DNA of 64,000 nucleotides from Anaerococcus sp. AGMB09787. GTDB lineage: Bacteria; Bacillota; Clostridia; Tissierellales; Peptoniphilaceae. This document shows, piece by piece, positions 1 to 11,514 of the stretch. Location: contig NZ_JAKZEY010000012.1 in the NCBI RefSeq assembly GCF_022808955.1, forward strand, positions 1-64,000, in the 5' to 3' direction. A program made the translations under genes and the position numbers. The notes beneath the pieces were generated by a model. It ran no database searches. It saw only the letters and a program-made list of their open reading frames with translations, and was not told where the DNA came from. Every line of letters starts with the position of its first letter. Within the stretch, counting starts at the first letter, position 1.

Positions 1-7
1 TGGGAAT

Positions 8-502
8 ATGATAATATTAGGGATAGATCCCGGCATAGCTATTATGGGCTACGGGGTAATTGAATTTAAGGAAAATAAGATTAAAGTAATAGAAAATGGG
101 GTTGTTACAACTTCATCCAAGGAAAAGACAGGCAAAAGGTTGGAACTCTTGTATGATAATCTAAATGATATCATCAAAGAATTTAAGCCGGATGAGTTTT
201 CTATTGAGGAGTTATTCTTTAACTCCAATGTAAAAACAGCTATAACTGTGGGCCATGCTAGGGGGATCCAAGTCCTTTGTGCCCAAAAACAAGGACTTCC
301 GATCTATGAATACACCCCTCTCCAAATAAAGCAGGCCATCACAGGTTATGGTAGGGCACCCAAAAGTCAGATGATGCTAACAGTAACTAAGCTACTAAAC
401 CTAAAGGAGATTCCAAAGCCTGACGATGCTGCAGATGCCCTAGCAGTAGCTCTAACCCATGTCCTAAGCCAGAGATTTAAAGAAAGATACAGGTTAAATT
501 AA
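8..502 (+). CDS. ruvC: Holliday junction resolvase RuvC
   Basis: Crossover-junction endonuclease that, with RuvAB, resolves Holliday junctions by paired nicks late in recombinational repair. The 164-residue length is normal. The acidic catalytic residues are all visible: D7 in the opening GIDPG, E67 in SIEELFF, and D140/D143 in PDDAADAL. The stop shares one base with the ATG of ruvA (TAATG), so translation is probably coupled. Only seven bases lie upstream, so the ribosome site and any earlier operon member are mostly out of view. The start is the only ATG ahead of the D7 strand. Confidence 0.97.
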   Translation: MIILGIDPGIAIMGYGVIEFKENKIKVIENGVVTTSSKEKTGKRLELLYDNLNDIIKEFKPDEFSIEELFFNSNVKTAITVGHARGIQVLCAQKQGLPIYEYTPLQIKQAITGYGRAPKSQMMLTVTKLLNLKEIPKPDDAADALAVALTHVLSQRFKERYRLN

Positions 503-1092
503 TGATTTCATATATTATAGGAACAGTAAGAGATATAAGAGAAGATTCCTTAGTCGTAGAAAATAATAATATAGGTTACTTAGTCCATGCATCCCTATCT
601 ACCCTAAGTAACCTTGAAATTAATAATGAATACAAGATCTACACCTACATGAATGTGAGGGAGGATGACCTTTCTTTATTTGGTTTCATATCCAAAGAAG
701 AGCTAGAGATGTTTATTATGCTAATAGGAGTCTCATCCATAGGACCCAAGGTGGCCCTCGGAATATTGTCATCCCTAAGTGTAAATGATATAAAGACTGC
801 TATAGTCAATAATGATATAAATAAGCTAACCAAGGCCAAGGGAGTAGGAAAGAAGAGTGCCTCAAGGATTATCCTAGAGCTGGTCGATACGGTAAAGAAG
901 ATGACCTTTACTTTAAGTGCCCCAACTCAAGTAGAACCGACAAGTAATGACGATGACTTAAGCGTAGCCAAGGAAGCCCTTGTTAACCTGGGCTATCAGA
1001 AAAATGATATAGGTAGGGTCCTAGGTGAGCTAAGAGGGCTTGACCTAAGCCTAGAAGAGCTAGTCAAGGAAAGTTTAAAAAGGTTGATTTAG
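502..1092 (+). CDS. ruvA: Holliday junction branch migration protein RuvA
   Basis: DNA-binding subunit that grips the four-way junction as a tetramer and loads the RuvB motor. The 196 residues show the three-part family layout: an N-terminal OB-fold (MISYIIGTV to about residue 62), a helix-hairpin-helix region with LTKAKGVGKKSA near residues 108-119, and a C-terminal RuvB-contacting helical domain from about residue 150, joined by a polar linker. It sits between ruvC and ruvB in the usual order. The start overlaps the ruvC stop by one base. Confidence 0.97.
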   Translation: MISYIIGTVRDIREDSLVVENNNIGYLVHASLSTLSNLEINNEYKIYTYMNVREDDLSLFGFISKEELEMFIMLIGVSSIGPKVALGILSSLSVNDIKTAIVNNDINKLTKAKGVGKKSASRIILELVDTVKKMTFTLSAPTQVEPTSNDDDLSVAKEALVNLGYQKNDIGRVLGELRGLDLSLEELVKESLKRLI

Positions 1093-1099
1093 GTGATTT

Positions 1100-2113
1100 A
1101 TGTTTGATGAAAATGGAAGAATAGTAGGAAGTAATGAACAACTAGAAGATTTACAAACAGAAAATACCATTAGGCCTAGGTGGTTTAAGGACTACATAGG
1201 TCAAGATAAGGTCAAGGAGAAGCTAGGGATTTTTATAAAGTCATCCCTTGCTAGAAATGAACCCCTGGACCACGTATTACTCCAAGGGCCTCCTGGTCTT
1301 GGTAAGACGACCCTCGCTGCAATTATTGCAAATGAGCTGGGAGTTAATCTTAGGGTAACTAGCGGTCCTGCCATAGAAAGACCATCGGACCTTGCCAGTA
1401 TCTTGACCAATTTATCTCATGGAGATGTTTTATTTATTGATGAGATCCATAGGATAAATAGGTCAGTTGAAGAGATCCTATATTCTGCTATGGAGGACTT
1501 CGCCCTAGATATTATAGTAGGCAAGGGGCCAAACGCCCAGTCAATAAGGATAGACCTAGAGAAATTCACCCTAGTAGGAGCAACAACCAGATCCGGTATG
1601 CTATCAGCTCCCCTAAGGGATAGGTTTGGAGTTTTGCTGTCTCTAAACTTATACAACAATAAGGACCTATCAACCATAGTAAAGAGGTCGGCTAATATCC
1701 TTGATATAGAAATAGATGATGAAGGTGCCTACGAAATTGCTAGAAGGTCTAGGGGAACTCCAAGAATTGCTAACAGGCTATTGAAGAGGGTAAGAGATTT
1801 TGCCATAGTCAAGGCTGATTCAAGGATAGATCTAGAAACAAGTAAGAAGGGCCTTGAACTTCTTGAAATTGACCCAATGGGCCTTGATAATATGGATAAG
1901 AAAATAATCATGACTATGTACGAGAACTTTAATGGTGGGCCAGTTGGAGTAGACACCATTGCGGCATCAACTGGGGTAGAAAATGTAACTATCGAAGATG
2001 TCTACGAGCCTTACCTCTTGCAGATAGGATTTATTTCTAGGACTCCTAGGGGGAGGATTCTAACCAAAAAAGTTTATGATTATTATGGATTAAAAATGGA
2101 GGATGATAAATGA
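1100..2113 (+). CDS. ruvB: Holliday junction branch migration ATPase RuvB
   Basis: Hexameric AAA+ ATPase that drives branch migration with RuvA. Visible motifs are Walker A GPPGLGKT (residues 63-70), Walker B LFIDEIH (about 111-117), sensor I GATTRSG, the arginine-finger region PLRDRFG, and sensor [15 protein letters not shown], followed by the winged-helix domain. Length (337) is typical. The gene begins seven bases after ruvA behind a weak GGTG-type ribosome site. Its stop overlaps queA by ATGA, so recombination and queuosine genes share one transcript. Confidence 0.98.
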   Translation: MFDENGRIVGSNEQLEDLQTENTIRPRWFKDYIGQDKVKEKLGIFIKSSLARNEPLDHVLLQGPPGLGKTTLAAIIANELGVNLRVTSGPAIERPSDLASILTNLSHGDVLFIDEIHRINRSVEEILYSAMEDFALDIIVGKGPNAQSIRIDLEKFTLVGATTRSGMLSAPLRDRFGVLLSLNLYNNKDLSTIVKRSANILDIEIDDEGAYEIARRSRGTPRIANRLLKRVRDFAIVKADSRIDLETSKKGLELLEIDPMGLDNMDKKIIMTMYENFNGGPVGVDTIAASTGVENVTIEDVYEPYLLQIGFISRTPRGRILTKKVYDYYGLKMEDDK

Positions 2114-3132
2114 AGACAGAAGATTTTAACTACTACCTACCAGAAGAGTTAATAGCCCAACATCCATCAGATAAGAGGGATAATGCTAGGATGCTTGTTT
2201 TAGATAGAAAGACAGGAGAGAGGGAAGATAAGGTATTCTACGATATAATCGACTACCTAAATCCTGGTGATGTCTTGGTAATGAATGATACCAGGGTAAT
2301 CCCAGCTAGACTTTTTGGCCATAGGGAAGGCAAGGAAGAGTCTATAGAAGTATTTTTGCTTAACAACATAGAGGGCAAAAAATGGGAAGTCTTAGTTAGA
2401 CCTGGTAAAAAGATGAAAATAGGAAGTCAAGTAATATTTTCAGATGACCTCTCCTGTGAAGTTATAGATATAAAAGAAGATGGCAATAGGGTTATAGAAT
2501 TTGATTATGAGGGAGTTTTTGGAGAAATCCTTGATAGGCTCGGCAATATGCCCCTACCTCCTTATATCAAAGAGAAGCTCAAGGACCCAGAAGACTACCA
2601 AACAGTCTATTCCAAAAATCCTGGATCAGTTGCAGCTCCAACAGCAGGCCTTCACTTTACCAAAGAGCTTTTAGAGAGGATTGAGGCCAAGGGAGTTAAG
2701 CTTGCCTTCTTGACTTTAAATGTAGGACTAGGTACCTTTAGACCTGTCAACGAAGAAGAAATCACAGATCATAAGATGCATTCCGAATTTTATACCCTTA
2801 ACCAAGAAACTGCAGATATAATTAACTCTGCCCACCAAAATGGCAAAAGGGTCATAGCCGTTGGGACTACATCAGTTAGAACCTTGGAATCTATCTATGA
2901 AAAGTGTGGTGAGATAAGGGCAGATAGTGGATGGACAGAGATATTTATCTATCCAGGCTTTGAATACAAGGCAGTAGACTGTCTAATAACTAATTTCCAC
3001 TTGCCAAAGTCAACACTCATTATGCTAGTGGCTGCCTTTACATCAAGGGAGATAATACTGGATGCCTACAAGTATGCAGTTGAAGAAAAATATAGGTTCT
3101 TCTCCTTTGGAGATTGTATGTTTATAAAATAG
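2110..3132 (+). CDS. queA: S-adenosylmethionine:tRNA ribosyltransferase-isomerase QueA
   Basis: Transfers and isomerises the ribosyl moiety of SAM onto preQ1-modified tRNA to make epoxyqueuosine, the step after Tgt. The 340-residue protein carries family blocks [10 protein letters not shown] (59-68), [12 protein letters not shown] (173-184) and [10 protein letters not shown]. It overlaps ruvB by four bases and lies directly before tgt, the other queuosine gene; the ruvB-queA-tgt-yajC order is common in Firmicutes. The preQ1 biosynthesis genes (queC/D/E/F) are not in the window, so the cell may import precursor or encode them elsewhere. Confidence 0.97.
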   Translation: MKTEDFNYYLPEELIAQHPSDKRDNARMLVLDRKTGEREDKVFYDIIDYLNPGDVLVMNDTRVIPARLFGHREGKEESIEVFLLNNIEGKKWEVLVRPGKKMKIGSQVIFSDDLSCEVIDIKEDGNRVIEFDYEGVFGEILDRLGNMPLPPYIKEKLKDPEDYQTVYSKNPGSVAAPTAGLHFTKELLERIEAKGVKLAFLTLNVGLGTFRPVNEEEITDHKMHSEFYTLNQETADIINSAHQNGKRVIAVGTTSVRTLESIYEKCGEIRADSGWTEIFIYPGFEYKAVDCLITNFHLPKSTLIMLVAAFTSREIILDAYKYAVEEKYRFFSFGDCMFIK

Positions 3133-3136
3133 GTGA

Positions 3137-4518
<1,382 letters not shown>

Positions 4519-4535
4519 TAAAGCTTATAATAAAT

Positions 4536-4585
4536 AAAGTCCATTATATTTGCTAAGATATAGGTAAATACTATGGGCTTTTTTT
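4536..4585 (+). terminator. Intrinsic terminator after yajC-like gene
   Basis: AAAGTCCAT (4536-4544) pairs with ATGGGCTTT (4573-4581), nine pairs with one G-T wobble, enclosing a 28-base loop, and runs into seven T residues. It ends the ruvCAB-queA-tgt-yajC unit. The 195 bases from here to recJ hold no gene I can recognise apart from the recJ promoter. Confidence 0.8.
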
Positions 4586-4730
4586 AATTTTTTAATAAAA
4601 GACTTATTTCATGATACAAAATCAAAACTGCAATAAATTATAAAATCATTTAACTCGATATAGATACCTATTAATTTTTCTAGAATATATTATTATAACC
4701 TAATCATGGAAGGGCCTTATTTCTCTTTTC

Positions 4731-4758
4731 TTTATCAGTTCAATAAATGAAGTATAAT
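4731..4758 (+). promoter_or_regulatory. Probable promoter for recJ operon
   Basis: A perfect -10 hexamer TATAAT lies at 4753-4758, 22 bases before the recJ ATG. The -35 is poor (TTTATC at 4731-4736, 16-base spacer). The preceding terminator makes a promoter here necessary. Confidence 0.5.
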
Positions 4759-4780
4759 TATAGGAAAGGAAGGATATTTT

Positions 4781-6511
4781 ATGGCAAACTGGTTTATCTA
4801 TAGGAAGAACGAAAATTATATAAACAATCTAAAGAATAAAAACTTATCCAAGATTGAGGCCCTAATTCTTGCGAATAGGGACATAGTTGATCCCAAGCTT
4901 GTTGATATGTTTGTTCATCCTAGCCTAGATAAGCTCCATGATCCATTTTTGTTAAATGATATGGATAAGGCCGTAGAGATTATAATTGATACTATCCAAG
5001 AAGGAGAAGAGATAAGGATCTTTGGCGACTATGACCAAGATGGGATAGCTTCTGTAATGACCCTTCTGGATGGGTTTTTGTTTTATTATGACAATATTTC
5101 CTATGATATCCCCCAAAGGGTAGAAGAAGGCTATGGAATTTCATCAAAGATGAGTGAGAAGGCTATCGCCGATGGGGTCAAGTTAGTTATAACATGCGAT
5201 AATGGTATAACTGGCTTTGATGAGATTAAAAGACTCAAGGAAGCAGGAATTAGGGTAATAGTAACCGACCACCACCAAATTAGCAAAAAGGGTGAGGGAG
5301 ATTGGGTAGAGCAGGTCTTGCCTGATGCTGATGCAGTAATTAATCCCCATAGGTTAGATAGTAGGTACCCCTTTAGGGACTTGTGTGGGGCAGGAGTAGC
5401 CTTCAAACTTATATCAGCCCTCTACCAAAAACTTGATGGAGACCTTGATTACCTATATTCTCTCCTAGAGTATGTAGCCATGGGAACGGTTTGTGATATA
5501 GTATCCCTTACTGATGAAAATAGGATCTTTGTTATAGAAGGCCTAAAGAGACTAAACCACACAGATAAGCTTGCCATAAAGATTTTATTAGAAGAAGCTG
5601 GTTGGACTAAGGAGATTACAGAATATACCCTAGGCTTTATTCTAGGCCCTCTTATGAATGCCACTGGTAGGCTTTCGACAGCCAAGCTTGCCGTAGAACT
5701 ACTAACAGAAGAAGATATAGACAAGATTCATGACCTTGCCAAACAATTAGTCGAACTAAATAACCATAGGAAGGTCCTCACTGAAGAAGGACTTAAAAAG
5801 GCAGATAAGGAAATTGTAGAGAAGGGTTATGACAAGGATAAGGTCATAGTAGTTTATGAGCCTAGTATAGATGAATCGATTTGTGGGATTGTCGCAGGTA
5901 GGATCAAGGAAAAATACTATAGGCCAACCCTAGTCCTTACAGATGCCAAGGAAGAAGGAATTATTAAGGGATCTGGTAGGTCTATAGAAGCATATAATAT
6001 TTATAAGGAAATTCTTCCTACTGCCAAGAAATTAGAGTCCTTTGGGGGTCACCCTATGGCTTGTGGACTTTCCATGAAAAAAGAAATTCTAGATAAGTTT
6101 AGAAAGTATCTCAATACCAATGCCAAGCTTAAGGAAAGTGATCTCATAGAAGATATAAATATCGATGCAGCTATAAACATATCCAAGTTAACCCTAGAAT
6201 TTGCAGAAAAATTAAAGGACCTGGGGCCTTTTGGTAAGGATAACCCTAAGCCAGTATTTGCAAGTAAGGGTGTAGATATAGCCAATATTTCCATGCTAGG
6301 CAAGGAGAAGAATACTATGAAACTAAGGCTTCATAGCCAGGGGCAATATATAGATGCTATCAAATTTAATGCTCGAGACTACTATGATTATCTTAATGTA
6401 AAGTTTGATAATAATATTGTAGGCAATAAAATAGACTTAATCTACTATCCTGATATCAATGAATTTAGGGATGTGAGAAGTTTACAAGTAAAAATAATAG
6501 ATTTAAGGTGA
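4781..6511 (+). CDS. recJ: Single-stranded-DNA-specific exonuclease RecJ
   Basis: 5'-3' exonuclease on single-stranded DNA, used in recombination, mismatch and base-excision repair. DHH-family motifs are clear: FGDYDQDG (81-88), DHH at 163-165, and the DHHA1 motif GGHPMACG near residue 425, followed by a C-terminal OB-like domain. At 576 residues it matches the short E. coli-type enzyme and lacks the extra C-terminal region of the Bacillus protein. A strong GGAAGG ribosome site precedes the ATG. It is the first gene after a terminator and leads into rel four bases downstream, the common recJ-rel order. Confidence 0.96.
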   Translation: MANWFIYRKNENYINNLKNKNLSKIEALILANRDIVDPKLVDMFVHPSLDKLHDPFLLNDMDKAVEIIIDTIQEGEEIRIFGDYDQDGIASVMTLLDGFLFYYDNISYDIPQRVEEGYGISSKMSEKAIADGVKLVITCDNGITGFDEIKRLKEAGIRVIVTDHHQISKKGEGDWVEQVLPDADAVINPHRLDSRYPFRDLCGAGVAFKLISALYQKLDGDLDYLYSLLEYVAMGTVCDIVSLTDENRIFVIEGLKRLNHTDKLAIKILLEEAGWTKEITEYTLGFILGPLMNATGRLSTAKLAVELLTEEDIDKIHDLAKQLVELNNHRKVLTEEGLKKADKEIVEKGYDKDKVIVVYEPSIDESICGIVAGRIKEKYYRPTLVLTDAKEEGIIKGSGRSIEAYNIYKEILPTAKKLESFGGHPMACGLSMKKEILDKFRKYLNTNAKLKESDLIEDINIDAAINISKLTLEFAEKLKDLGPFGKDNPKPVFASKGVDIANISMLGKEKNTMKLRLHSQGQYIDAIKFNARDYYDYLNVKFDNNIVGNKIDLIYYPDINEFRDVRSLQVKIIDLR

Positions 6512-6515
6512 TGTA

Positions 6516-8699
6516 ATGGCAACCGATTTTAAAAAAGAATATATAAAATTTGAAGAGTATATCTTAGGCAATAATGCCAAAGCCAATATGGAAATTATCA
6601 AGAAAGCCTACGATTTTGCAGAATACAACCATAGGGGACAAAAGAGAAATTCAGGAGAAGATTATTTTATCCATCCCATAGCAGTGGCTAAGAAATTGTC
6701 CCAAATGAAGCTTGATGATGAGACCATTTGTGCAGGTTTGATGCACGATGTCCTAGAAGATACCCCAGTAAGTCGTGAGGAGATGGCAGAGGAGTTTGGA
6801 GAAGAGATTACCTTCTTGGTAGATGGGGTAACCAAACTTAAAAACTTAAACTATACATCTAGAGAAGAAAAACAAGCCGAAAATATCAGGAAGATGGTTA
6901 TGGCCATGTCCAATGATGTTAGGGTAGTCCTAATCAAACTTTCTGATAGGCTCCACAATATGAGAACTCTAGAGTATATGACTCGTCAAAAGCAAAAGCA
7001 AATAGCAGATGAGACCCTGGAGATCTATGTTCCCCTTGCCCATAGGCTGGGTATTTACTCCCTAAAGTGGGAGCTAGAAGACCTATGTTTTAGGTACCAA
7101 GAGCCAGATAAGTACTATGAGCTAGCTGAAATGGTAAATGTCAAAAGGCGAGAAAGAGAAGCCTATATCAACGAAATTATCGAAACTCTCTCCAAGTCCT
7201 TGGAAGGAACTGGCATAGACTATGAAATAAGTGGTAGGCCTAAGTCCCTTTATTCCATAAATAAAAAGATGGAAAGAAATGGGATAGCCTTTGATGAAAT
7301 CTATGACCTAACAGCTGTAAGGGTCATAGTTGATACAATTGGGGAATGTTATGCAGTCCTAGGTAAGGTCCATTCCCTATGGAGACCTATACCAAATAGG
7401 ATAAAGGATTATATCGGCCAACCCAAACCAAATGGATACAGGTCCCTCCATACTACAGTTTTTGGAGAAGATTCTAAGCCTTTTGAGGTTCAAATAAGAA
7501 CCAGGCAAATGCACAAGGAATGTGAATATGGTATAGCAGCCCATTGGCGTTATAAGGAAAATAATACTGTCCAGACAGACTTCGATGATGCCATGAGCTT
7601 TTTAAGAAGGCTAATAGAATGGCAACAAGAAGGGGGAAATGAAGTAAACAACAAGGAGTTTATGGATACCCTAAAGACTGACTTTTTCTCAAGAGAAATA
7701 TATGTCTACTCTCCTAGCGGAGAAGTATACTCTCTACCAATGGGATCTTGCTCCATTGATTTTGCTTACAAAATCCACACAGAAGTTGGTAATTCATGCG
7801 TAGGGGCCAAGGTCAACGGAAAGATGGTTCCCCTAACTCACCAACTAAAAACTGGAGATGTGGTAGAGATAATCACCAGCAAAAACTCCCGTGGTCCGTC
7901 TAGGGACTGGCTCAATTTTGTAAAATCAAACCAAGCTAAAAACAAGATCAAGCAATTCTTTAAGAAATACAACAAGGAAGAGAATATTGAGATGGGTCTT
8001 GGTATGGTAATCAAGGAAGCCAAGAAATATAGGCAGTCCTACAAGAGTCTCCTAAAGGAAGAATGGATTGAAAAGATAATAAGAGACCTAGGATTTCCTA
8101 CAGAAGATGAGATGTATGCATCAGTTGGTTATGGCAAGACAAACCCTGAGGCCATAGTTCAAAAACTCTTGAGATTTGAAGCAGATCTCAAGAAGGAAGA
8201 AGACCTCAATAAACCAATTGATATCAACAGAAACCATGACCAACCTACTAATATCAATAACCAAGTCAAGGTAAGCGACCTAGAAGAAGATGTAGAAGTC
8301 AAGTTTGCTAAGTGCTGTACGCCAGTGCCAGGAGATCCAATTGTAGGCTTTATTACCAAGGGTAAGGGCATATCAGTCCATGTTAAGACTTGTCCAAATA
8401 TTATAAATTCCAAGTCACCAGAAAGACTTATAGATGTTTATTGGACCAACTCCAAGCAGGATAAATTCCCTGTTAAGATTCAAGTCATAACGACCAATGC
8501 CCCATCCATACTTTATGATATAAGCAAGATGATGTCTACTTTCAATGTTAATATTCTAGGCATAAATGCTAGAACTGACCAAGATGAGGCTGTTGTAGAC
8601 CTTTTAATAGAAGTAAATAATATGAATCAATTATCAGATATTATAGGAAAATTAAAGTCTATAAAGACTGTAAATAACGTATATAGGGTTAAAAATTAA
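6516..8699 (+). CDS. rel: Bifunctional (p)ppGpp synthetase/hydrolase Rel
   Basis: Makes and degrades the stringent-response alarmone (p)ppGpp. Domains in order: HD hydrolase (H53 and H77-D78 in GLMHDVLEDT), synthetase (GRPKSLYSINKKM to YDLTAVRV, about 235-350), TGS (about 385-445), a cysteine-containing region with FAKCCTPVPGDPIVGF, and a C-terminal ACT domain (about 650-727). The intact HD motif and full length (727) argue for the bifunctional Gram-positive Rel type rather than a synthetase-only RelA. Its stop overlaps the dtd ATG by one base. Confidence 0.97.
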   Translation: MATDFKKEYIKFEEYILGNNAKANMEIIKKAYDFAEYNHRGQKRNSGEDYFIHPIAVAKKLSQMKLDDETICAGLMHDVLEDTPVSREEMAEEFGEEITFLVDGVTKLKNLNYTSREEKQAENIRKMVMAMSNDVRVVLIKLSDRLHNMRTLEYMTRQKQKQIADETLEIYVPLAHRLGIYSLKWELEDLCFRYQEPDKYYELAEMVNVKRREREAYINEIIETLSKSLEGTGIDYEISGRPKSLYSINKKMERNGIAFDEIYDLTAVRVIVDTIGECYAVLGKVHSLWRPIPNRIKDYIGQPKPNGYRSLHTTVFGEDSKPFEVQIRTRQMHKECEYGIAAHWRYKENNTVQTDFDDAMSFLRRLIEWQQEGGNEVNNKEFMDTLKTDFFSREIYVYSPSGEVYSLPMGSCSIDFAYKIHTEVGNSCVGAKVNGKMVPLTHQLKTGDVVEIITSKNSRGPSRDWLNFVKSNQAKNKIKQFFKKYNKEENIEMGLGMVIKEAKKYRQSYKSLLKEEWIEKIIRDLGFPTEDEMYASVGYGKTNPEAIVQKLLRFEADLKKEEDLNKPIDINRNHDQPTNINNQVKVSDLEEDVEVKFAKCCTPVPGDPIVGFITKGKGISVHVKTCPNIINSKSPERLIDVYWTNSKQDKFPVKIQVITTNAPSILYDISKMMSTFNVNILGINARTDQDEAVVDLLIEVNNMNQLSDIIGKLKSIKTVNNVYRVKN

Positions 8700-9148
8700 T
8701 GAGAGCAGTAGTACAAAAAGTTGAAAATTCAAGTGTATCTGTTGATGGAGAATTAATTTCAGAGATTGATAAGGGCTTTATGGTCTTGCTTGCAGTTAAA
8801 GATAGTGATACGCTTGAAGATTTAGAATATATAAAAAGGAAAATAGCTAAACTAAGAATTTTTGAAGATAACGATGGGAAATTAAACCTATCTATCAAAG
8901 ATGTAGGGGGAGAAATTTTGCTAATCTCCCAATTTACCCTCTACGGCGATGCCAGAAAGGGCAATAGGCCTTCATTTATAGAATCAGCGAAACCTGATAA
9001 GGCAGAAGAATATTATGAAATAATGATAGAAGAACTTGAAAAAGAAGGCATATCTGTAAAGGCAGGCAAATTCCAGACCCACATGAAGGTATCCCTTATA
9101 AATGATGGGCCTATCACCATTCTTTTAGATAGTGAAAGGATTATTTAG
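8699..9148 (+). CDS. dtd: D-aminoacyl-tRNA deacylase
   Basis: Removes D-amino acids (and mischarged glycine) wrongly attached to tRNA. The 149-residue protein opens with MRAVVQKVENSSVSVDGE, and carries the catalytic SQFTLYGDARKGNRPSF block and a C-terminal NDGPITILLDS version of the GP motif that forms the D-chirality pocket. Length and motifs are typical. It overlaps rel by one base and its stop shares a base with the GTG start of the next gene. The rel-dtd pair is a very common Firmicutes arrangement. Confidence 0.97.
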   Translation: MRAVVQKVENSSVSVDGELISEIDKGFMVLLAVKDSDTLEDLEYIKRKIAKLRIFEDNDGKLNLSIKDVGGEILLISQFTLYGDARKGNRPSFIESAKPDKAEEYYEIMIEELEKEGISVKAGKFQTHMKVSLINDGPITILLDSERII

Positions 9149-9750
9149 TGGAAATTAAGAGATTTATAGCCGGTCCAGTATCGACTAATATGTATATAGT
9201 TAGTGATGAAAATAATAGAGCTTTCATAGTAGATGCTGCTTATCCCGTAAAGAAGCTTGAAAACTATGTTGAACAGAATGACCTCGATATTCAATTTATC
9301 ATTCAAACTCATAGCCATTTTGACCATGTACTAGGACTTAAATATTATAAGGACTTATACCAAGTAGATGTCTATGCCAGCGAAGATAGCAGGGATATAG
9401 CCAATGATCCAGACTATAACTTAGCCTATGATTATGATGTATATGTTCCGATAGATAGATATCTAAAGGATAATGAAGTCTTTTCTGACTTTGAGATAGA
9501 AGCGATAAAGACCCCAGGACATACTCTAGATTCGATGTCCTATAAGATTAATGATATAATATTTGTCGGAGATACCTTATTTAAACTTTCAGTTGGAAGA
9601 ACTGACCTACCAGGGGGTAACTACCTACAAATAGTAAATTCAATAAAAAACAAGCTAGGTAGTCTTGACGGAGATTATCAAATATTACCAGGTCATGGTG
9701 ACTATACAAGTCTAAAATATGAATTACAAAATAATCCGTTTATAAATTAG
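9148..9750 (+). CDS. Metallo-beta-lactamase-fold hydrolase (glyoxalase II-like)
   Basis: Two-metal hydrolase of the glyoxalase II/YcbL type, 200 residues. Metal motif HSHFDH lies near residue 52; further ligands appear in TPGHTLDS, FVGDTLF and LPGHGDY. The short length and absence of a C-terminal substrate domain fit YcbL-like proteins, whose physiological substrate is not settled, so I do not assign hydroxyacylglutathione hydrolase. It starts with GTG, overlapping the dtd stop. In many relatives the gene sits between dtd and hisS; here aspS follows directly. Confidence 0.88.
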   Translation: MEIKRFIAGPVSTNMYIVSDENNRAFIVDAAYPVKKLENYVEQNDLDIQFIIQTHSHFDHVLGLKYYKDLYQVDVYASEDSRDIANDPDYNLAYDYDVYVPIDRYLKDNEVFSDFEIEAIKTPGHTLDSMSYKINDIIFVGDTLFKLSVGRTDLPGGNYLQIVNSIKNKLGSLDGDYQILPGHGDYTSLKYELQNNPFIN

Positions 9751-9758
9751 GAGGAAGT

Positions 9759-11513
9759 ATGGAATTTAAAAGAACTAATATGTGTGGAGAGCTAAGAAGC
9801 CAAGACATTGGCAAGAGTGTAGTCCTTATGGGATGGGTTGGAAAGAAAAGAAACCTTGGTTCTCTAGTATTTATAGACCTTAGGGATAAGACTGGAATTA
9901 CTCAAATAGTTGTCAGGGAAGAAGATAAGGACAACTACAAAAAGGCAAGGGAAATATCCCAAGAGTATGTCATTGAAGTTAAGGGAAGTGTTAGGGAGAG
10001 AGAATCAAAAAATAGTGAAATACCTACAGGTGACATAGAAATAGTTGCCGATAAGATCAACATTCTTGATAGTGCCAATACCCCACCAATCTATATCAAA
10101 GACGACGATGATGTAAGCGAGAACTTGAAATTAAAATATAGGTACCTCGATATGAGAAAGCCTTCGGTTCAAAAAAATCTCAAACTCAGGTCTGATATCA
10201 TTAGAACTGCTCGTGAATATATGTATGAGCATGGCTTTACTGAAGTTGAGACTCCATTTTTGACCAAACCTACTCCAGAAGGAGCAAGGGACTATGTGGT
10301 GCCTTCAAGGATAAACGAGGGTAAGTTCTATGCCCTACCACAATCACCACAACTTTTAAAGCAAATCCTAATGATAGGCTCTTTGGATAGGTATTTCCAA
10401 GTTGTAAAATGCTTTAGAGATGAAGACCTAAGGGCTAATAGACAACCAGAATTCACCCAATTAGACCTTGAAATGAGCTTTGCCAACCAAGATGACGTAA
10501 TCGAAATGAATGAGGGACTCATTAAGGAACTCTTTGACAAGTATACAGACTATGACCTTGAACTTCCTATAGCTAGGATGGACTATAAAGAAGCCATGGA
10601 TTCCTATGGATCAGACAAGCCTGACCTAAGGTATGGTTACAAGATCCAAAATGTTAGTGAGATATTTAAAGATAGTGACTTTAAGGTATTTAGTGATAAT
10701 ACTCTAGAGGGTAGATCTGTAAGGGCCATCAACTTTAAAAATCTGGCTGATAAGTACTCAAGAAAGCAATTAGACAAGCTAACAGACTTTGTTAAGGACT
10801 ATGGACTAAAGGGACTTTCCTATATAAAGTATCAAGAAGAAATCCAATCATCAATCAAGAAATTCTTAACAGATGATATCCTAGAAAAACTAAAAGAAGC
10901 TCTAAATCTTGAGGATAATGACCTAGTACTAATAGGAGCTGACAAGGACAAGACAGTTCTTGAAGGTATGGGAGCTTTGAGGAGAAAAGTTGCCAAGGAC
11001 AATGACCTTTATGAAAAAGAATATGCCCTATGTTGGGTTGTAAACTTCCCAATGTTCGAGTACTCTGAAGAAGAGGGAAGATATGTGAGCCAACACCATC
11101 CATTCACCATGCCAAATGAAGAAGATATTGACCTTCTTCTTACAGAACCAGGCAAGGTTAGGACTCAAGCCTACGATATAGTAATCAACGGCGATGAAAT
11201 GGGTGGGGGATCTGTCAGAATTAACAATTCAGACCTCCAAGAAAAGGTCTTTGAAGCCCTTAATTTGACAGAAGAAGATATTAAGAACAAATTTGGTTTC
11301 TTCATTGAAGCCCTTAAATATGGTACACCACCTCATGCAGGACTTGCCTATGGACTAGATAGACTAATAATGCTATTTGCTAAAACTGAAAATATTAAGG
11401 ATGTTATAGCTTTCCCTAAAACACAATCTGCTACTTGTCCACTATCTGAGGCTCCAAGCCCAATAGATGATAGGGCATTAAATGAACTTTCTATAAAATT
11501 AGATAAGGAGTAA
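9759..11513 (+). CDS. aspS: Aspartate--tRNA ligase
   Basis: Class II synthetase that charges tRNA-Asp. An N-terminal OB anticodon-binding domain (to about 105, with FIDLRDKTGITQIV) is followed by the catalytic core with FRDEDLRANRQPEFTQLD (motif 2, near 215-232), an inserted bacterial GAD domain (about 290-400) and motif 3 GLAYGLDRLIMLF near the end. Length 584 is typical of bacterial AspRS. A GGAGG ribosome site lies seven bases before the ATG. Whether it also charges tRNA-Asn cannot be read from the sequence; no gatCAB genes are in view. Confidence 0.97.
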   Translation: MEFKRTNMCGELRSQDIGKSVVLMGWVGKKRNLGSLVFIDLRDKTGITQIVVREEDKDNYKKAREISQEYVIEVKGSVRERESKNSEIPTGDIEIVADKINILDSANTPPIYIKDDDDVSENLKLKYRYLDMRKPSVQKNLKLRSDIIRTAREYMYEHGFTEVETPFLTKPTPEGARDYVVPSRINEGKFYALPQSPQLLKQILMIGSLDRYFQVVKCFRDEDLRANRQPEFTQLDLEMSFANQDDVIEMNEGLIKELFDKYTDYDLELPIARMDYKEAMDSYGSDKPDLRYGYKIQNVSEIFKDSDFKVFSDNTLEGRSVRAINFKNLADKYSRKQLDKLTDFVKDYGLKGLSYIKYQEEIQSSIKKFLTDDILEKLKEALNLEDNDLVLIGADKDKTVLEGMGALRRKVAKDNDLYEKEYALCWVVNFPMFEYSEEEGRYVSQHHPFTMPNEEDIDLLLTEPGKVRTQAYDIVINGDEMGGGSVRINNSDLQEKVFEALNLTEEDIKNKFGFFIEALKYGTPPHAGLAYGLDRLIMLFAKTENIKDVIAFPKTQSATCPLSEAPSPIDDRALNELSIKLDKE

Positions 11514-11514
11514 T